Assembly (NCBI GenBank): GCA_026874595.1
Contig: CM049307.1
Span: 52,263,370-52,327,369 of the forward strand
DNA: 64,000 nt
Source of the DNA: Sipunculus nudus
Taxonomy: Eukaryota; Annelida; Sipuncula; Golfingiida; Sipunculidae
Reading direction: 5' to 3'
Numbering within the stretch: position 1 is the stretch's first letter; every line of letters starts with the position of its first letter. This document shows positions 10,761-24,088 of this stretch, piece by piece. The position numbers and the translations under genes are program-made. The notes under the pieces are model-generated. The model searched no databases, had not been told where the DNA came from, and was given only the letters and a program-made list of their open reading frames with translations.

Positions 10761-11764
10761 AAGCCACGGTCACACAAGAGATATACGACCAGGTTACGAC
10801 ATGTCCACGACTGAAAAGTGGAGGAAACGCCAGACAATCGTAAAAAGAACGTGCTACCGATCGCGGAGGTCGTGGCTGATCACTAGGTGAAAAATCGGTC
10901 GCAGGTGGGTTTTTTTCAAAATCCAGTTGCGACTGATTTGTAAATTTTGAGTTCGTAGGAGCTCCAAGAAGGTTGTACCATCAGTCTTTGGTCATCGCAC
11001 GACAAGTCGTGCATCATCGTGGGAAAACTTGTTGCACGATTGGTCATGCCGCTGCTCGTACCAACTCGCGATTGGTGGCGCCACTGTTCAAACGACCTTG
11101 TTATCAGAATGGCGAATTGCCAAGATCTCTCTTGAATTGTGGCACGACCATACGACTGGTCGTGCTATCAGCTCGGCAAACGTTATAAAATTTTGGGATC
11201 TAGGGCAAAGATCTGTCACCCGTATTTACCTGCAATTGTCAGTATGGATCAGCTGAAGCCACCCTGTAGACTCGAGTTATTCTGTTTCAGCCACAGCTCG
11301 AGCAATAACAACAATTTGGCACTACTGCCGCAGCTGCACTAATGCACCGAAGAAGCCAGCGAAGACAAAGAAGAAAACGTATATATCATATCACTGTTCT
11401 GTACGGGATCTAGCGAAAGAATGACTAGGGCTGATATCGAGTCCAGAAATATATATCCCGAGCAGTTGAACGAATGGTCGCAGTTCATTAGGACAAGTCG
11501 TACGATTGGTCACTAAGATTTGTCGTACGATCAATATTAATCGCAACGACTTGTCGCACGACTGATCTTGCGACTGATCGTCAGTAGTTCTGGTTGATCG
11601 TGCAACCGAGCGAGCCATCAGTCGTACGATTACCTACCACCAGTAACAAGTACTCACGACCATTTCAGAATCAGGGCATATGTGTGAAGACTGGTCGTGC
11701 GACTCACTGTTCGTGAGTCAGTTGAACGATTAAACAGTCGTACGATTTAGTGTGATCGTGGCTT
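10761..11764. mobile_element. 1-kb TIR element with internal GTCGTACGA-type subrepeats
   Basis: Left end aagccacggtcacac and the complement of the right end aagccacgatcacac differ at one base, giving about 15-bp terminal inverted repeats 1004 bp apart. The interior is far richer in C, G and CpG than the flanks. It is filled with degenerate copies of a self-complementary word (gtcgtacgat, gtcgtgcgac) in both orientations. No transposase frame is visible, so it is likely a non-autonomous DNA transposon. I see no clear target-site duplication. Confidence 0.65.
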
Positions 11765-12340
11765 AACTGGCAGCAACATTTTACTTGCGGCTATAAACAT
11801 AATAATGTTAACCCTTTAAACCTTATCCTTACTTCAGTTCAATAGTATAATAAAGAACAAAGTGTTACTGTCGTTTATGTCGGCTTGGCTTATTCGTATC
11901 CCCTGCTCCCATGCATCATGTGCGTATACTTAAAAAAACCATTCGGGATATGGTCATCGAGGGTATTTATATATAGAGAGGACTTATATTGAGCTTAGTA
12001 TTATCAATCATACACAACAACAACAAAGTTCTCGCTACACGTCGCGAGGATTCAAGTGTAACAGGGTCTAGGTGTATACTCAGTCTGGTACCAATGACAC
12101 TAAACCTTATATCTTTCAGTCAACAGATATAAATACTTCCTCATCGATAGATAAACTCTCTCTGTCTTTCTCTTTCTTTTTCTCTTTTTCTAATAAATAT
12201 GTATATATAAATATTTATACATATGTATAAGCATACATTCCATGGCTTATAGATTTCTCTGTGAATTTTTGTTTCATGCTATAAATCATTTTTATTGGGA
12301 GATCGATAAACTCTGTCTGTCTGTCTGTCCCTCACTCTGT
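11765..12340. other. Intergenic, no gene seen
   Basis: AT-rich, with a short pyrimidine run (about 12160-12190). No recognisable coding or RNA signal. Confidence 0.5.
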
Positions 12341-12560
12341 CTCTCTCTCTCTCTAAGTATATATATATAGAGAGAGAGAGAGGGAGAGAGAGAGAGAAAT
12401 AGAACATGAATACACAGAAAGGTCGGTTCACTGCCTATTGGAATCGAACCCATGACCTTCGGATTGCCGGTCGTCTGGTCTATCCACTGAGCTACAGATC
12501 TTTGACCCCTCTGTGTATTTGCACACTTTTCTAAGAACAACAGAAGTGAAGTCAGAGTGA
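12340..12560 (-). repeat. tRNA-derived SINE with intact A and B boxes
   Basis: On the minus strand an A-box (TAGCTCAGTGG, complement of 12484-12494) and a B-box (GGGTTCGATTCC, complement of 12440-12451) sit at tRNA spacing. They form the RNA polymerase III promoter of a tRNA-derived SINE. A copy-specific segment (12505-12560) is shared with the fragment at 4674-4735. The flank has (GA)n and (TA)n tracts. A functional tRNA is unlikely because no acceptor stem pairs cleanly. Confidence 0.7.
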
Positions 12561-12577
12561 TATATATATATATATAT

Positions 12578-12714
12578 CAAATAGAGGTTTTCTCTCTATT
12601 AGGTACATGCTGAAAAATCAGATCGAAGGGTCAGCCGTTATATATAGTATATAATGGCTGACCCTTCGATCTGATTTTTCAGCATGTACCTAATAGAGAG
12701 AAAACCTCTATTTG
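12578..12714. repeat. Near-perfect 137-bp palindrome
   Basis: The left arm 12578-12645 and right arm 12647-12714 are inverted copies with essentially one mismatch and almost no loop. The arms contain GATCGAAGGGTCAGCC and its complement. It lies directly beside the SINE and a (TA)n tract. Confidence 0.85.
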
Positions 12715-12739
12715 ATGTTGCATAAACAATATATTCTTT

Positions 12740-12931
12740 ATGTCGAGTAAGTTTGCATTTAACAAGGGTGACCTATCAGGCATCGGGAGAAATATCGCGC
12801 TCATGTCGTGCTTAAATCTAAATCGTGACACCAGAGATGTTAGGATCGACATATTTATTACAGGAGAACAAGGGGCTCTACAAGCCGCCTTCCAGAATGT
12901 CCAGCCCCTAAGCACGTACGCAAAATTCTGA
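12740..12931 (+). CDS. Unassigned 63-codon open frame next to the palindrome
   Basis: Opens with MSSKFAFNKGDLSGIGRN and ends STYAKF before TGA. Codon use looks more protein-like than the surroundings, with balanced charged and hydrophobic residues. There is no recognised domain and no neighbour gene. It could be the last exon of a broken gene or part of a transposon. Confidence 0.2.
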   Translation: MSSKFAFNKGDLSGIGRNIALMSCLNLNRDTRDVRIDIFITGEQGALQAAFQNVQPLSTYAKF

Positions 12932-15900
12932 TGAAACTTCCTTGAACGTCAAGGGACAGGAAATTTGACGTCATGAAGAGGATATTATTTAGAGTGTTAC
13001 TTATCGAATTATATAAGGGTCTCCATTAAAATAAATGGGAATGGGACATGTATGTGTCCATCTCATGTCAATTTTTGTTTAATCCTTATATTTAAGTAAT
13101 AATTGAACATATTGTATACTGTGCTTTCACAACCAGCATGGTGTTAATATTGACGAAATATTATTTTATTTAGTTAAATGTATGATTCAAAACTGGTCAA
13201 AGTGTAACCATGAATTATAATAGGATATATACCTTTCGAGTTGTTAAGTAGTATTGGAAAATACAGGAATATATAGTGTATAATACGTTTTAATACATGT
13301 AGATCTTTATGTACTTTCTACTGAACCACATATTTCTGTCAGTTCACAACAACTCCTTGCCCTTGGTATTGGTCAAGCTTATGTTCACTGCATGTAATAT
13401 GTTTTTGAATTTCAACGTCAGAACACGTATATCTAAAGGGTTTATATTTGACTGACATTAAATGTTTATGTATGTATGTATATTTGACTGACATTAAATG
13501 TTTATGTATGTATGTAAATATAACAGTGTAATCACTTGACACCATGTGTTTTTGTGTTTGCATCTTAATATCAAAATCTAGTTGGATAAACGCTTACTTA
13601 CATACAATGCTCGTACGAAACTCTTGAGATCTAAGAAATAATCCCTTCTCTCAAACTTATTGGGCCAAAGGTGCTCAATTGTCCAAATAATGCACGGGTG
13701 TGGTATGTCTGTGTGTCTGACGCAAGTTATTTGTTGTTAACACCCACAGCAGCACCTCGGGATCAGCCACGTCATGGCCCGTACAAACGCACTTGAAAAA
13801 AACGACAAAATAGCTCTTGAAAATGACCGAAGCCACTTATCCTGTTTAAACAACAGGTTATAAAAATAGCGTTCAGGAGGAACTGTCATGATTAATACTT
13901 CAGATACAGGGTTAACTAGAGGATATAAATAATACGCACATGATGGGAAAAACTGATTTTTATGCAAATAGACAATGCCTCTTCAGTTTAATGTTCAACA
14001 GGACAATATGTTATAAGCGATATGATCCATTCCCCGGCTCTCTGTCTTTATTGTCGGTATCCGCTTTATCCGGCTTTGACACAACAGATGGGCTACAGTT
14101 ATTAAAAGTTAAGAACAATAAGTGATTGAATAGGGGCATGGGAGGTATTCTTGTACGTGAAGAGGACAAAGGTCAGGTTTCATTTTATCAGTTATATACT
14201 TCATTAGATTTATATTTTGTTATGTCTCGGCTGCGTATATCGGGCATAGCGGGATATGGCAGGTCTTGTGGGCTCTTATTTTGGATGGAGAGTTTCTCTT
14301 TTTTTTTTTTTCACTGAACATTACGTTTTTACTATGGCATTCGAGAAGGTGAATTTTTCTATCATAGGGTACTCCAATGTTATTTCCAAAAATAAGTATG
14401 TCGGGGATATTATATGTCAGACCTACACTCTGTCTTTATATACTTTTATCTTTTAACAATACACTCGACTAACAAATAAATTCTCTATTACACAGGTTTG
14501 ACCTCACTTTCATGTCTAAAACAAGAACCCTGTGATCCAAACAAAACTCAAGCTTCATGGGCCTCCCGTAATAAAGAGATCCTATCCTCTGTTATCTGGC
14601 GAACTCGTCATACGTGTCTCATTACTTCACGCTCATGGTTATGATCATGAGAATACCGCCTCTGTGTGTCACTAACACGTATTATTGCCCAGACGCGGAT
14701 CCCCCCCCCCCCCCCCCGCTCTCAACCAACGACCTTTTTAAGACAAATCATGAGCAAGCCACCCGTTGACCTCTCCCTGCAAAATATACTGAATCAGCGC
14801 CGGTGGCCTATGCGTGCACAAAGCATAAGCCAACGCATGCTTCCCCATTTGTTACTCGAGGTTAGAGTTCACCTATATACAACTTTAACTCAAACAACAT
14901 TGATCAAAGATCGATAGTTAGTTCAAAATCGTTTCTTTATACCAGAAAAAAATTCTTATCAAATATTTAAACTGGAATTGGCCGACAGTGTTTCTACTTT
15001 AACAGCATTTAACACACTTTTTTACGTATGCGTTTGGACAAGGAACGGATACAGAATCATTGAATGAAAGGGGCATATCGTCTCGCTCGATCACGAATCG
15101 AGGGAGGGGGTGTGGAGGAGGGTGTTCCCCTCTCCCAAACAGGCGATTTTTTTTTAATCTATTGTGTAATGGTATTCTATGGGTTAGTTTCGACAAAGTT
15201 TTAAGCGTACTAAGTGTGGATTCCAAGATATTTGCTCGTATACTACAAAGGGGGCGAGCGCCCCCTGCGCTCCCAAAAACCACCACTGTGTAAGAAGACT
15301 AAATAATAATCCGTTTAGCTCAATGTAAACATTTATCTATGGTTTCTTACTGTGGCCAAACTTCAGGAATGATCTTGGTGGAATTTGACAGCTTACGGGT
15401 ATATGAATTTATATTGTACTTTTGTATTGCAATTTTATTGTACCCCTACACGATACCTATATTTCAACGTATAGATAAACCTGACATTGCTCAAGCAGTC
15501 GTAAGGTCAGCTCATACCTCTTATAGAAGCAGATTAATGATGACGCATTAGATTTATACACCTTGCCAGTTCCCTGATGGCCCCTTGTGGTTCAATGTAA
15601 AGGACGCCGGGCAATTAAAATTTTGAAGATGTTTGGAACATAACACTTCATCATGATTCCTGTCGTCGTTATCTACTTTATTCACAGGATACGCCGACAA
15701 AACAAACTAGACGGATGAGTGAAACATAAAAACTTAATTGATTAATTGTTTTACTTACACAACGTGGGATAACAGCAGTTTCTATTTAGGTCGACTGCTT
15801 CAGTTTTTTGTAACCCTTAAACTCCCTTCTTCTGTGCGCCCTGTGGTTATTGGCAGAGCGTCCGTAGATGCATTAATATTGTTAAAGTCCAAGTATATAT

Positions 15901-18215
15901 CTCATATATACATATAGTACACCTATTACTTGTTCAGTAGTAGAATAAGGGTGAATTAATACAGAAAATTCACAAATATTTTTCACATAAAACTTTCTTT
16001 GTCATTTATCCATGTTGGGCAGTTAAACATACAGTAGACCATTGAATGGCTAACTGCAATTTTTTACCCACGATCAGCAGATGTCTTAAGTGTCCACAAG
16101 TACATGAGCGCCTGAAATTAAAGACATCATGCATTTCTAGCCCCACATAATGTGATAACCTGCACATTCTTGTCTGTAATGGATTGTCTGTAAAGATTCA
16201 TATATGCTCTTTATTTATATCATGATTACGTAAAATGTATGTGTATGAATAAGGCCTCTATATTATAATGGCGGGTAAAGGAATTTGCCTCGACATTAAA
16301 AGCACTGAAGTACATAGCATAAAAACTATCACGTGATAACGTTGGATGTGATTGATGATGCTGCCCTCTGTAGGTGGTTGAAGTAACAATACTTACATAG
16401 ATTAACAGATTTAACGGAAATTACGGTGAGTATACTGCAGGGGATTCGTTATAAGATCATTGTTATTTGTGATGTCTGACTGGTTCGTTGAGATTTTCAG
16501 TGCCATTTCCAATATTACAAATTTGACACTTCGACAATTTCTCAGACTCTCTTATTCGATAAGGCCGAAACTGACGCACAACACTGCAACTATGTTTAAG
16601 GCTGAAATGAGTTATGGATTGCTAAAACAGTTGCCCTAGTCCCCTTTGAAAAAGAACATTTAATTAAGTTACCTAAAGCGTTGTTGCAGTCGACCAACAG
16701 ACAAATCTGTGTCATGATAAAATCATCCATCCGTCTTAAAAAAAAATCCATCCAAGATATGTTCCATTTTTGCTTCAGACAGCCCAGGCGGCATTCGTTA
16801 TTAACAACCATTCGAGAAAAAGTAATTTTGGTTAAACTGATCAATACTTAGGCCAAGTTATATTAGTTTCACGGGTAAAAAATATCCGCTGGATCGACAG
16901 AAATGGGAAAAAAGATCATTTCTTTATAAATCTTTGTGTTTGTACATATTCATTTTATGCAGATCAGGTAGAGTAAGTGTTGAGTTTATTCTATTCATGG
17001 TCACCCAATTTTCAAAGAGAGAGAGAGAGATGTAGGAATAGCCAAGCTGGTTCATTGGAACACAGAAAATAGTTTCACCTGTTCTAATTATATAATAAAC
17101 TTTGATTTCTGACCATAGAGACAGTGGTGGAATATTTGGTTAAATGATCGATCAAACGAAATATAAATAGATAAGAATAAGAGTAAGGAGATTACTTATA
17201 AAATATAGATTTTAAGTGATTCAATGACCGATCAGGGGATTTCTTAGCATAAATTCTGTACAAAATCAGTTTGATTCTAGCAAATAAAAAATGTATGTGT
17301 ATATGTTTATGAATATATGTTATCTTTCACTATATTTTTGTCCCTGTATTTTCCCCCTTTATAGGATATATTATCAGATCGCCGGCATGAACTCGGCTGC
17401 AGACGTTTGATCTGTTGGAGGATCATTAGAGGGTAAATGTGTAACGGCCGAACGCAAAATTTCGACCGCTGACTTAAAATGTAGAACTATAAGATAAGTT
17501 TCACCTGTTATCCATTGTGGTGACGAATTTTACAACAGCCATTCCTTTGTTCCAAGCCGACTAACGTTACACCATGGCAAAGCCTGGTTTGTGCAAAAAA
17601 ACAAAGGAAGTGAGCCAGCGAGAATCAGCCCTGTCACAAGGTTATCTTGTACCCGTGTCATATCGAGTTTTGCAGCTCGTGATTGCATGGAAGGTGGGAG
17701 GCGGTTATGTGATTGTCTGTGTCCGAGTCTTATCTTCAGAAATTCTGAATGAAATTTTGTATTATTTTTTTAAGGATGGGATATGGGTGAGAGAAGAAAA
17801 CATATTTTTGGGACGTATCGGTAGAATTAATATGCATATCTGGATCCAGATCCATCCAAATTGTGCTTGCTCTCTTTTTTCTGTATAACATTCCCGAAAC
17901 TAAATCGATCCAACCTGAAATTTAATAACATTTTTCTTATTCTATGCCCTCCCCCCCCCCCCCCCTTCCCCCCAGCATCCATCCCGCCTTACCCTCCCCA
18001 ACTGCGCTAGACCTAGCTGTTGATTTCTTTAAAACAGTACATTTTTTAATTATGGCATTATAAGGCACTTGTCCCCCCCTCCCCACAAATGTAAGTTTAA
18101 TATAAAATCAATATTTGCGCCCGAATCTAGCAAATAAAATATATATTACAGCATATAAAAATGTTGCATAAATTTGAAATTACCAATCAATCTCTTTTAG
18201 CTGGGGAATGGTCGG

Positions 18216-18220
<5 letters not shown>
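12932..18220. other. Intergenic, no gene seen
   Basis: AT-rich with scattered homopolymer C runs (14701-14717, 17947-17965) and a pair of 36-bp direct repeats at 13446-13516. A GC-richer patch near 15090-15290 contains gggggcgagcgccccc, a self-complementary word that looks like a repeat fragment. The short open frames here resemble no family I know. Confidence 0.45.
13446..13516. repeat. Two 36-bp direct repeats
   Basis: The word ttgactgacattaaatg followed by tttatgtatgtatg occurs twice head to tail. A short local duplication only. Confidence 0.75.

Positions 18221-18221
<1 letters not shown>

Positions 18222-18264
<43 letters not shown>
18222..18264. repeat. (CT)n microsatellite
   Basis: An uninterrupted CT run of about 43 bp. 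Confidence 0.95.
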
Positions 18265-18269
<5 letters not shown>

Positions 18270-18719
18270 AGAATTCTTCTTATTTCCAAACATTTAGATT
18301 TATACATATGTTTCTGTCACATCACTGGGGATTTGAACGTCCAGGTTCTTTTAACTGTCAGAAAATGCGTACATACGTGCCCTCCAAAGATAACTTAGTC
18401 ATGAGTTAATAAAAAAAAAAATAAATATAATTTTAAGAAAACATACACCTACATTTCTCTACAGAGGCGCTCCACACAAACAAATACTTATGATCTTAAA
18501 ATCTTAAAAGCTGATGTCTTCTGGATTCAATCAGTTCTATGTAACCGAATATGACAGAGATATCCAGTATCTCAACAGTTACGCGTTCAAATTAAGTCCA
18601 GAAAAATTTGCCATAAGCCAGTTCGTCAGTAAAATGGATATACGGATATTTCCGATTCCAACATCCAACGCGTCGTATTTCAGTTAAAACCGCTTTCTGA
18701 AATGGGACAGCCTCAGAAT

Positions 18720-19570
18720 GGGGGATCAGCAATTCTTAGCATTCAGTGAGTTGAACGCATTCTCACAGACCTGTTTCCAATGCAGTTTGTTAGGCTGTCA
18801 TTTCCGCGTAAGGTCCGCTAGCTGAACCACCATCTCAGCAGGGTTAAGAACTTTAAAGGCCTAGAAAGGCTCGCAAGGCTATCTTAGTTTTCGGTCTTTC
18901 TGTTCTCGGGATTTTTTAAGAAGCGACGGATTTGTAGCTAAGAATTCAGTGCCCACAAGGTGGCTCAAAACTTTCAGACTGCGATAACCTTCAAATGTTT
19001 TTTGCTGGTTTAGACGCAAGGTTGGCTCGCTGTAGTCCAGCTAGCACTTCTCTGGGTGTTTTACATGTTCGTCCCACGATTCTGCGTGTATTAAGACGTC
19101 GTCTATGTAGCAGATCATGTTCGGCATGACGCTGAACAGCTTTCGCATTATGCTGGTAAATACTGCCCCTGCCGTCACTAATCCGAATGGCATTACCCTG
19201 AACTGGTAATGTCCATCAGGCTTGACTAATTCCGTTTGGTTTTGTCCCTTGATTCCTCTGACATCGGAATCTGTCAGTAGCATTTCGTCCGATCAATCTT
19301 GGTAAGGTATCGGCTTTTGGCTAATTTCGTGAACAGTGTGTCAGGCTCCGGCATCGGTTCTGGGTCGACTACGACCGAATGGTTTAATTTACGGTAATCG
19401 ATCACGAAAATGATCTCTCCGTCTGGTTTACGCAGCATAATACAAGGTGACGCAAAACTCGACTCCGAATTCAGGAGTTCCGTGTTTAAATAAAGTTTTC
19501 GATCTGTTTTTCGAGGCGCTCACAACATACATAAATTCGCCAGAATGCCAGTCCGTCGGCAAAATGCAAC
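18720..19570 (-). pseudogene. Decayed Ty3/Gypsy-type reverse transcriptase
   Basis: The minus strand shows the LTR-retrotransposon RT motif series in order: LRKPDGEIIFVIDYRKLN, VDPEPMPEPDT, LAKSRYLTKID, then HYQFRVMPFGLVTAGAVF and the catalytic strand ICYIDDVLIH. Downstream, remnants of the RT thumb follow (ANLRLKPAK, FLGL). A TGA breaks the frame where the family has Trp, and further frame breaks follow. This is a fossil fragment with no LTRs recognised near it. Confidence 0.82.
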
Positions 19571-19599
19571 ACTCGCGCTGAAGTCCGTTACAGAGTATA

Positions 19600-22500
19600 C
19601 GCCGTGGCCTTCCCCAGACATCGATTTTCTACTCTTTTATACATCATCTTTCAGCTGTTTCCACTGTGATTCACGCAAACCTGCCCCTGGACTGTAGACA
19701 TCATATGTATAACAGTATGAACTCTAATAATTCCTCAGGAGATACACTCTGAAAAATACACAGACTAAACAGCTGCTATGCCTTTGAAATCTACAACAAA
19801 CACTTGTTACTATACAAACCGCCAAACAGAGACGGCTCCGACGGAATCAGACTGTATCATCGAATGAGACACGAGTGTTCTCACGCTAATATCCAAACAT
19901 GATGCATGAAACAGGGATCGTCTACTCTAGGAACAGCGAGAAATTGCCTATTACATTTTTCACTGGCTGGCAATTCTTTCCTTGTATAAGGCTTAAACAA
20001 GTTAATTCGCCGTCGATTTATATATATATATATATATATACTAGTATATGATTAATTATATATCGGATATCATATTATCGGAACCAAAAATATATAAAAT
20101 ATTATTCGGTTACACACATTTCATAATCCTCAGAACAATGTCTATGGAGTCGCTTCTGTTGACGTATTGGTGTCTATGTTTGTTTCAGCAGGGAGCACGT
20201 TCTATTTTTCTGTAGAACGCAAAACACATTGCACGAAAAGACCAGGTTGTCGGCACATGATGAACATTTATCAAGCAATTGTTTATAAAATGTGTCTGCC
20301 TTTCTTTTCTGTGTTCGTAAATGAGTCTCACTGAGGGTTTTTTAAGCGACGCCAAGGCTTTAGTCTTTTTGTTTGCTACTAAATGCATAAAATAAGGCAT
20401 GGTTCCATGTAACTCAGTGTAGTTTCGGCTTTTATGAATAAAGCCTTGTAGGGAATGGTGAAAGCCATGTCTGTTGTGACCACATGAAAATTCAATGTAA
20501 ACACTCTCGGAACGATTTTGTGACGACAGGTGGAGGATCATCTGACCATATGACAGACGCCAGTATTTGTGTGACACCGTGTTTTGGGTCCCTGATTCTC
20601 CTATGACTCGATTGCTTCAGGCAGCGGGTACATGCATCACAATTATGACAGCTAACATTGTGACCAAGAGACCTGGAGAGAAAATTATGGCGTATCACTT
20701 TAATACCTCCCTTGCAGCCATGCTGACAAAATTGACGGTTTAAAATTGATTAGCGATTGTCTATAAAGGGTTAATTGTCACCCCTGGTGCGGGTTACAAG
20801 AGCATTGTTTATCAATGTGTGGTTTGTTGTACGAGGGTTATATTGACAAAGTTCTAATTGAATGGCCATCGGACTCAACATAATAAAGGACATTATTCTA
20901 TTACGAACGATTTAATGGGGATATTAGTAGCCAGCGGGAAGCGATGACTTAATAAACCGCGGTGGCAGCCCTAATTTTGAAATAGGTTTACCAACGACCA
21001 CAAGGCCAACTTCAGCTATCTATGACTCTACCAAAAATCAATAACCCAATTCAATCTGACGCTGAAAGAGGCTAATATTATGTAAATTTTGTCCGTAAAA
21101 ACAGGTGGATGTAGGTGGCCCAAAAAACCTCAATTTCAAACATGAGTCCTTTGAATAAACAATTGCACAAAACTTTGCGATGCTAGCTCCTGTCCTATTT
21201 TTAGATAGTTTGTGTTAACATTCAGACGATGGACGACAAACACCAGAACACGGGCGACGCCACACCATCGCATAAGCTCACAGGTTTGCAAGAAAATAAT
21301 ATTGGAAACTTCATTATTCTAACATAAGTTCGTTACCCTGATAAAAAAGCAATTTGACAGACCCGGATTTTGAAAACAGATATTATTGACCTGGTTACAA
21401 CATTAACAAACTCTTATAAACAGTAGAGTTGTTTGAACTTCATGAAAAGATTCTAATACCTGTAAGTGTTAGTATTATCAGTAAGTTTTTTTCAAGATTT
21501 TTAATTTATGTCATTTATTCATTTATTTACAATAAATATTTCACCAAGATAACGTATTTAGCCTAAGATATTTCCTATAGGCTCATTGGCTAAATTAACA
21601 ATCACAGAATACATAATTCAAAATTCAAAATCGTACTTGGTCCATTCGTGAGTTATACTGACAGGTAAGGTGAACTCAGAGGGCCTTTTCTTTACATTAG
21701 GTGGAACACATTCTGCCAAAGTAATAAAGTGATCGGACCTACAGCTATAACATATATGTCTAAAATTGTCGAGTTTGCTTAATTACTTCTGACTCTGACT
21801 TTTTACAAAGTGCAGCTCAGAATAACTGCAATTTTATATTAAGCGTTTTATATTATTTCAGATATATATTCAGGTATATATATCTACGCGTCTACTCCTG
21901 TCGGCTACATTTACCATACAGACAAACTAATACAACTAAAACTCATCACGCGACAGATTATCATCGTAAAGCCAAGAGACATATTTAATTAAAATTAAAT
22001 TTTAATTATTTTTTATTTGTTTTTAGATATAAGAATACGAAAACACGTATAATATGATAATTAATTGGAAACGCTGTTTTCTTTTGTATACAGGTGCAAC
22101 AAATCACACCTCTTGAGAAAAAAACCTTGAAAACAGGAATTTCATTTGATAACCAGAACAAAACTCGGGAAAGTTCTTGGTGTGTGGATCATGTGCCTAT
22201 CATTTTTTTCTGACAATCTTGTGACTATTTTCAATACCAACATACCCTGGCATTTTCATTTTCTACTCTCCTCAATATATACGACCCTTTGAATATCGAG
22301 TCATCATGCAATGTCAAAGGCAGACCAGACTGGAGTCAAGTTATCATATGTTTTGTTGTGTAATTCAAAAGAGCTGGAGTCATTATGGGCATCAATAATT
22401 CCTGTGAATTTGTGAAATATCAAAAATATTTGCTTTGAGAAAATGATAACGAAAGAAAGCATCACTGAGGGACGGAAGCACCGACGGAGGGAAAAGGCTA

Positions 22501-23963
22501 TCACTTTAGTGCACCGTTAATCAAGGGGGCAATCATAAATGATACATAATATACACCGTCCTTTAGAATACTAGGGCTAAAAGGCTCAAAATGTCCCTGC
22601 CACGTAGATGGCTCGATATGACCGGCATCGCCGATGATTATAATATACCCAGACTTCAGCAAACAATAAATTTAGATGCACAATACATCTTAACAAGTGG
22701 TGCCAGCGGCCGTGGATCAATCACATTCCAGTCATGTGATCAAGATGCCTGAACAAAACTTTTTTAACCCTATCTGATACCATCTGTCTTACTGAAATTG
22801 TGTTTAAAGTATATCAATATTTGCCTATAAACTCTGCGTTGAGCTCAGGTTATTTGATTAGATACAGTGGAAGTAGTCTATGTAATAAATACATATACCT
22901 ATATACAAAAAAAATCATATTTAGCGTGATCATTATCTTATATGTGTATATAAGCATATGTAATAAAATATATGGCATTGTACTAAAAATTAATTACACC
23001 AACCGTAACAGCTAAACATAACTAGCAAGTCTGTAGTCAAAATAACATATTTATAAACATGTGTAAGGTAATATATAGAGTTTTATCATGTATTATTCTC
23101 ACTTAAAATACATGGTTTAATGAATGAATCAAAAGTAAAGATACACAATTTCAGATTAAGACGTGTGATCCTAACCCGCTGTACATTCATTCAAGCAGAT
23201 TTTTACATTGTGTCCTTTTGCGAGTAATATATTTACTGTACGAATATCTAAAAAGAAAACATACGTTTATACATTTCATGACAGATGGTGCTGTACTGTT
23301 GTATTGTTAACGCGCTGTTGTAAAGAGTTGCTAAATTACAAATCTTGCTTTATAAAGTAAGAACAGATACATATGTGACAACTGCCTTTAGCCTGTTTTT
23401 TTTCATATTCTAATTCATATTCCATCCACTTCCTTTTTCGTGGTCTGCTTTACAAAAGATAAAATATCATACTACTCAATTTTCACTATCTATATATAGT
23501 ACTTACAGATAGAAATCGACAACATTAAGATAATTTCATGAGCACGTATCTTCAATGTTATAACATATGTAACATTAATACTAAATCCATATTGACAAGT
23601 GGACAGTTCTCTCTATTGAAACAAAAAATAAATGAAAAAAAATATGGCTGTCCGTTTGAGCATTACTATATATTATAATGGTTGTATGGAATAGAATTAT
23701 TTATTCTAAAGATGTTCGAAAAAAATATTCATTCCGGCAAATATATCTATCAGAACATGGTACTCTTATATATTTGTACTGTATTCGCATTTATACTAAT
23801 ATTGCTGTATGTCCGTCTGTAACAGCCATTCAAATCGGTGCTATAACATATTTCTGGCGAAAGGTGCTTGATAAGGACGACACAATTCAGGATTCAAGAT
23901 AAGGACCGAGGGAAGCTCTGTAAAAATTAATTACATTTTGTTGTATACATCTCTGTATACTTG
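19600..23963. other. Intergenic stretch downstream of gene 3
   Basis: Mostly AT-rich. A (TA)n tract lies at 20018-20040. Two overlapping minus-strand open frames at 20185-20698 (one with CHNCDACTRCL) resemble no family I recognise. About 22800-23960 is homologous to the 3' flank of gene 2 (about 55200-56215) and is probably the gene 3 3' UTR and flank. Confidence 0.45.
23700..23705 (-). promoter_or_regulatory. Candidate poly(A) signal of gene 3
   Basis: On the minus strand AATAAA lies about 259 nt after the gene 3 stop. The homologous place after gene 2 has ATTAAA, which supports the assignment. Confidence 0.42.
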
Positions 23964-24010
23964 TTAGTTGTGTTGCAGGCTCTGGTAGGTATTACCATCA
24001 ACTTGGGTAT
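23964..24010 (-). CDS. Gene 3 exon 11: C-terminus with YQSL motif
   Basis: A 47-nt exon after acceptor tttttag encoding TQVDGNTYQSLQHN and TAA (23966-23964). Aligned with gene 2 TENEGNYYQSLQQKQ. Found from homology, since it is far too short to see by open-frame length. Confidence 0.78.
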
Positions 24011-24024
24011 CTAAAAAAGAACAC

Positions 24025-24025
<1 letters not shown>

Positions 24026-24088
<63 letters not shown>

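Noticed and set aside
12418-12502. A tRNA gene on the minus strand
   Set aside because: A- and B-boxes are intact but I could not form clean acceptor and anticodon stems, and a second copy shares a non-tRNA segment. A SINE explains it better.
13446-13516. Possible CRISPR-like repeat
   Set aside because: Only two adjacent copies with no spacers, in a eukaryotic genome. A simple tandem duplication.
14666-15293. Open frames near poly-C and GC-rich patches
   Set aside because: Homopolymer-driven, overlapping on both strands, with no family resemblance.
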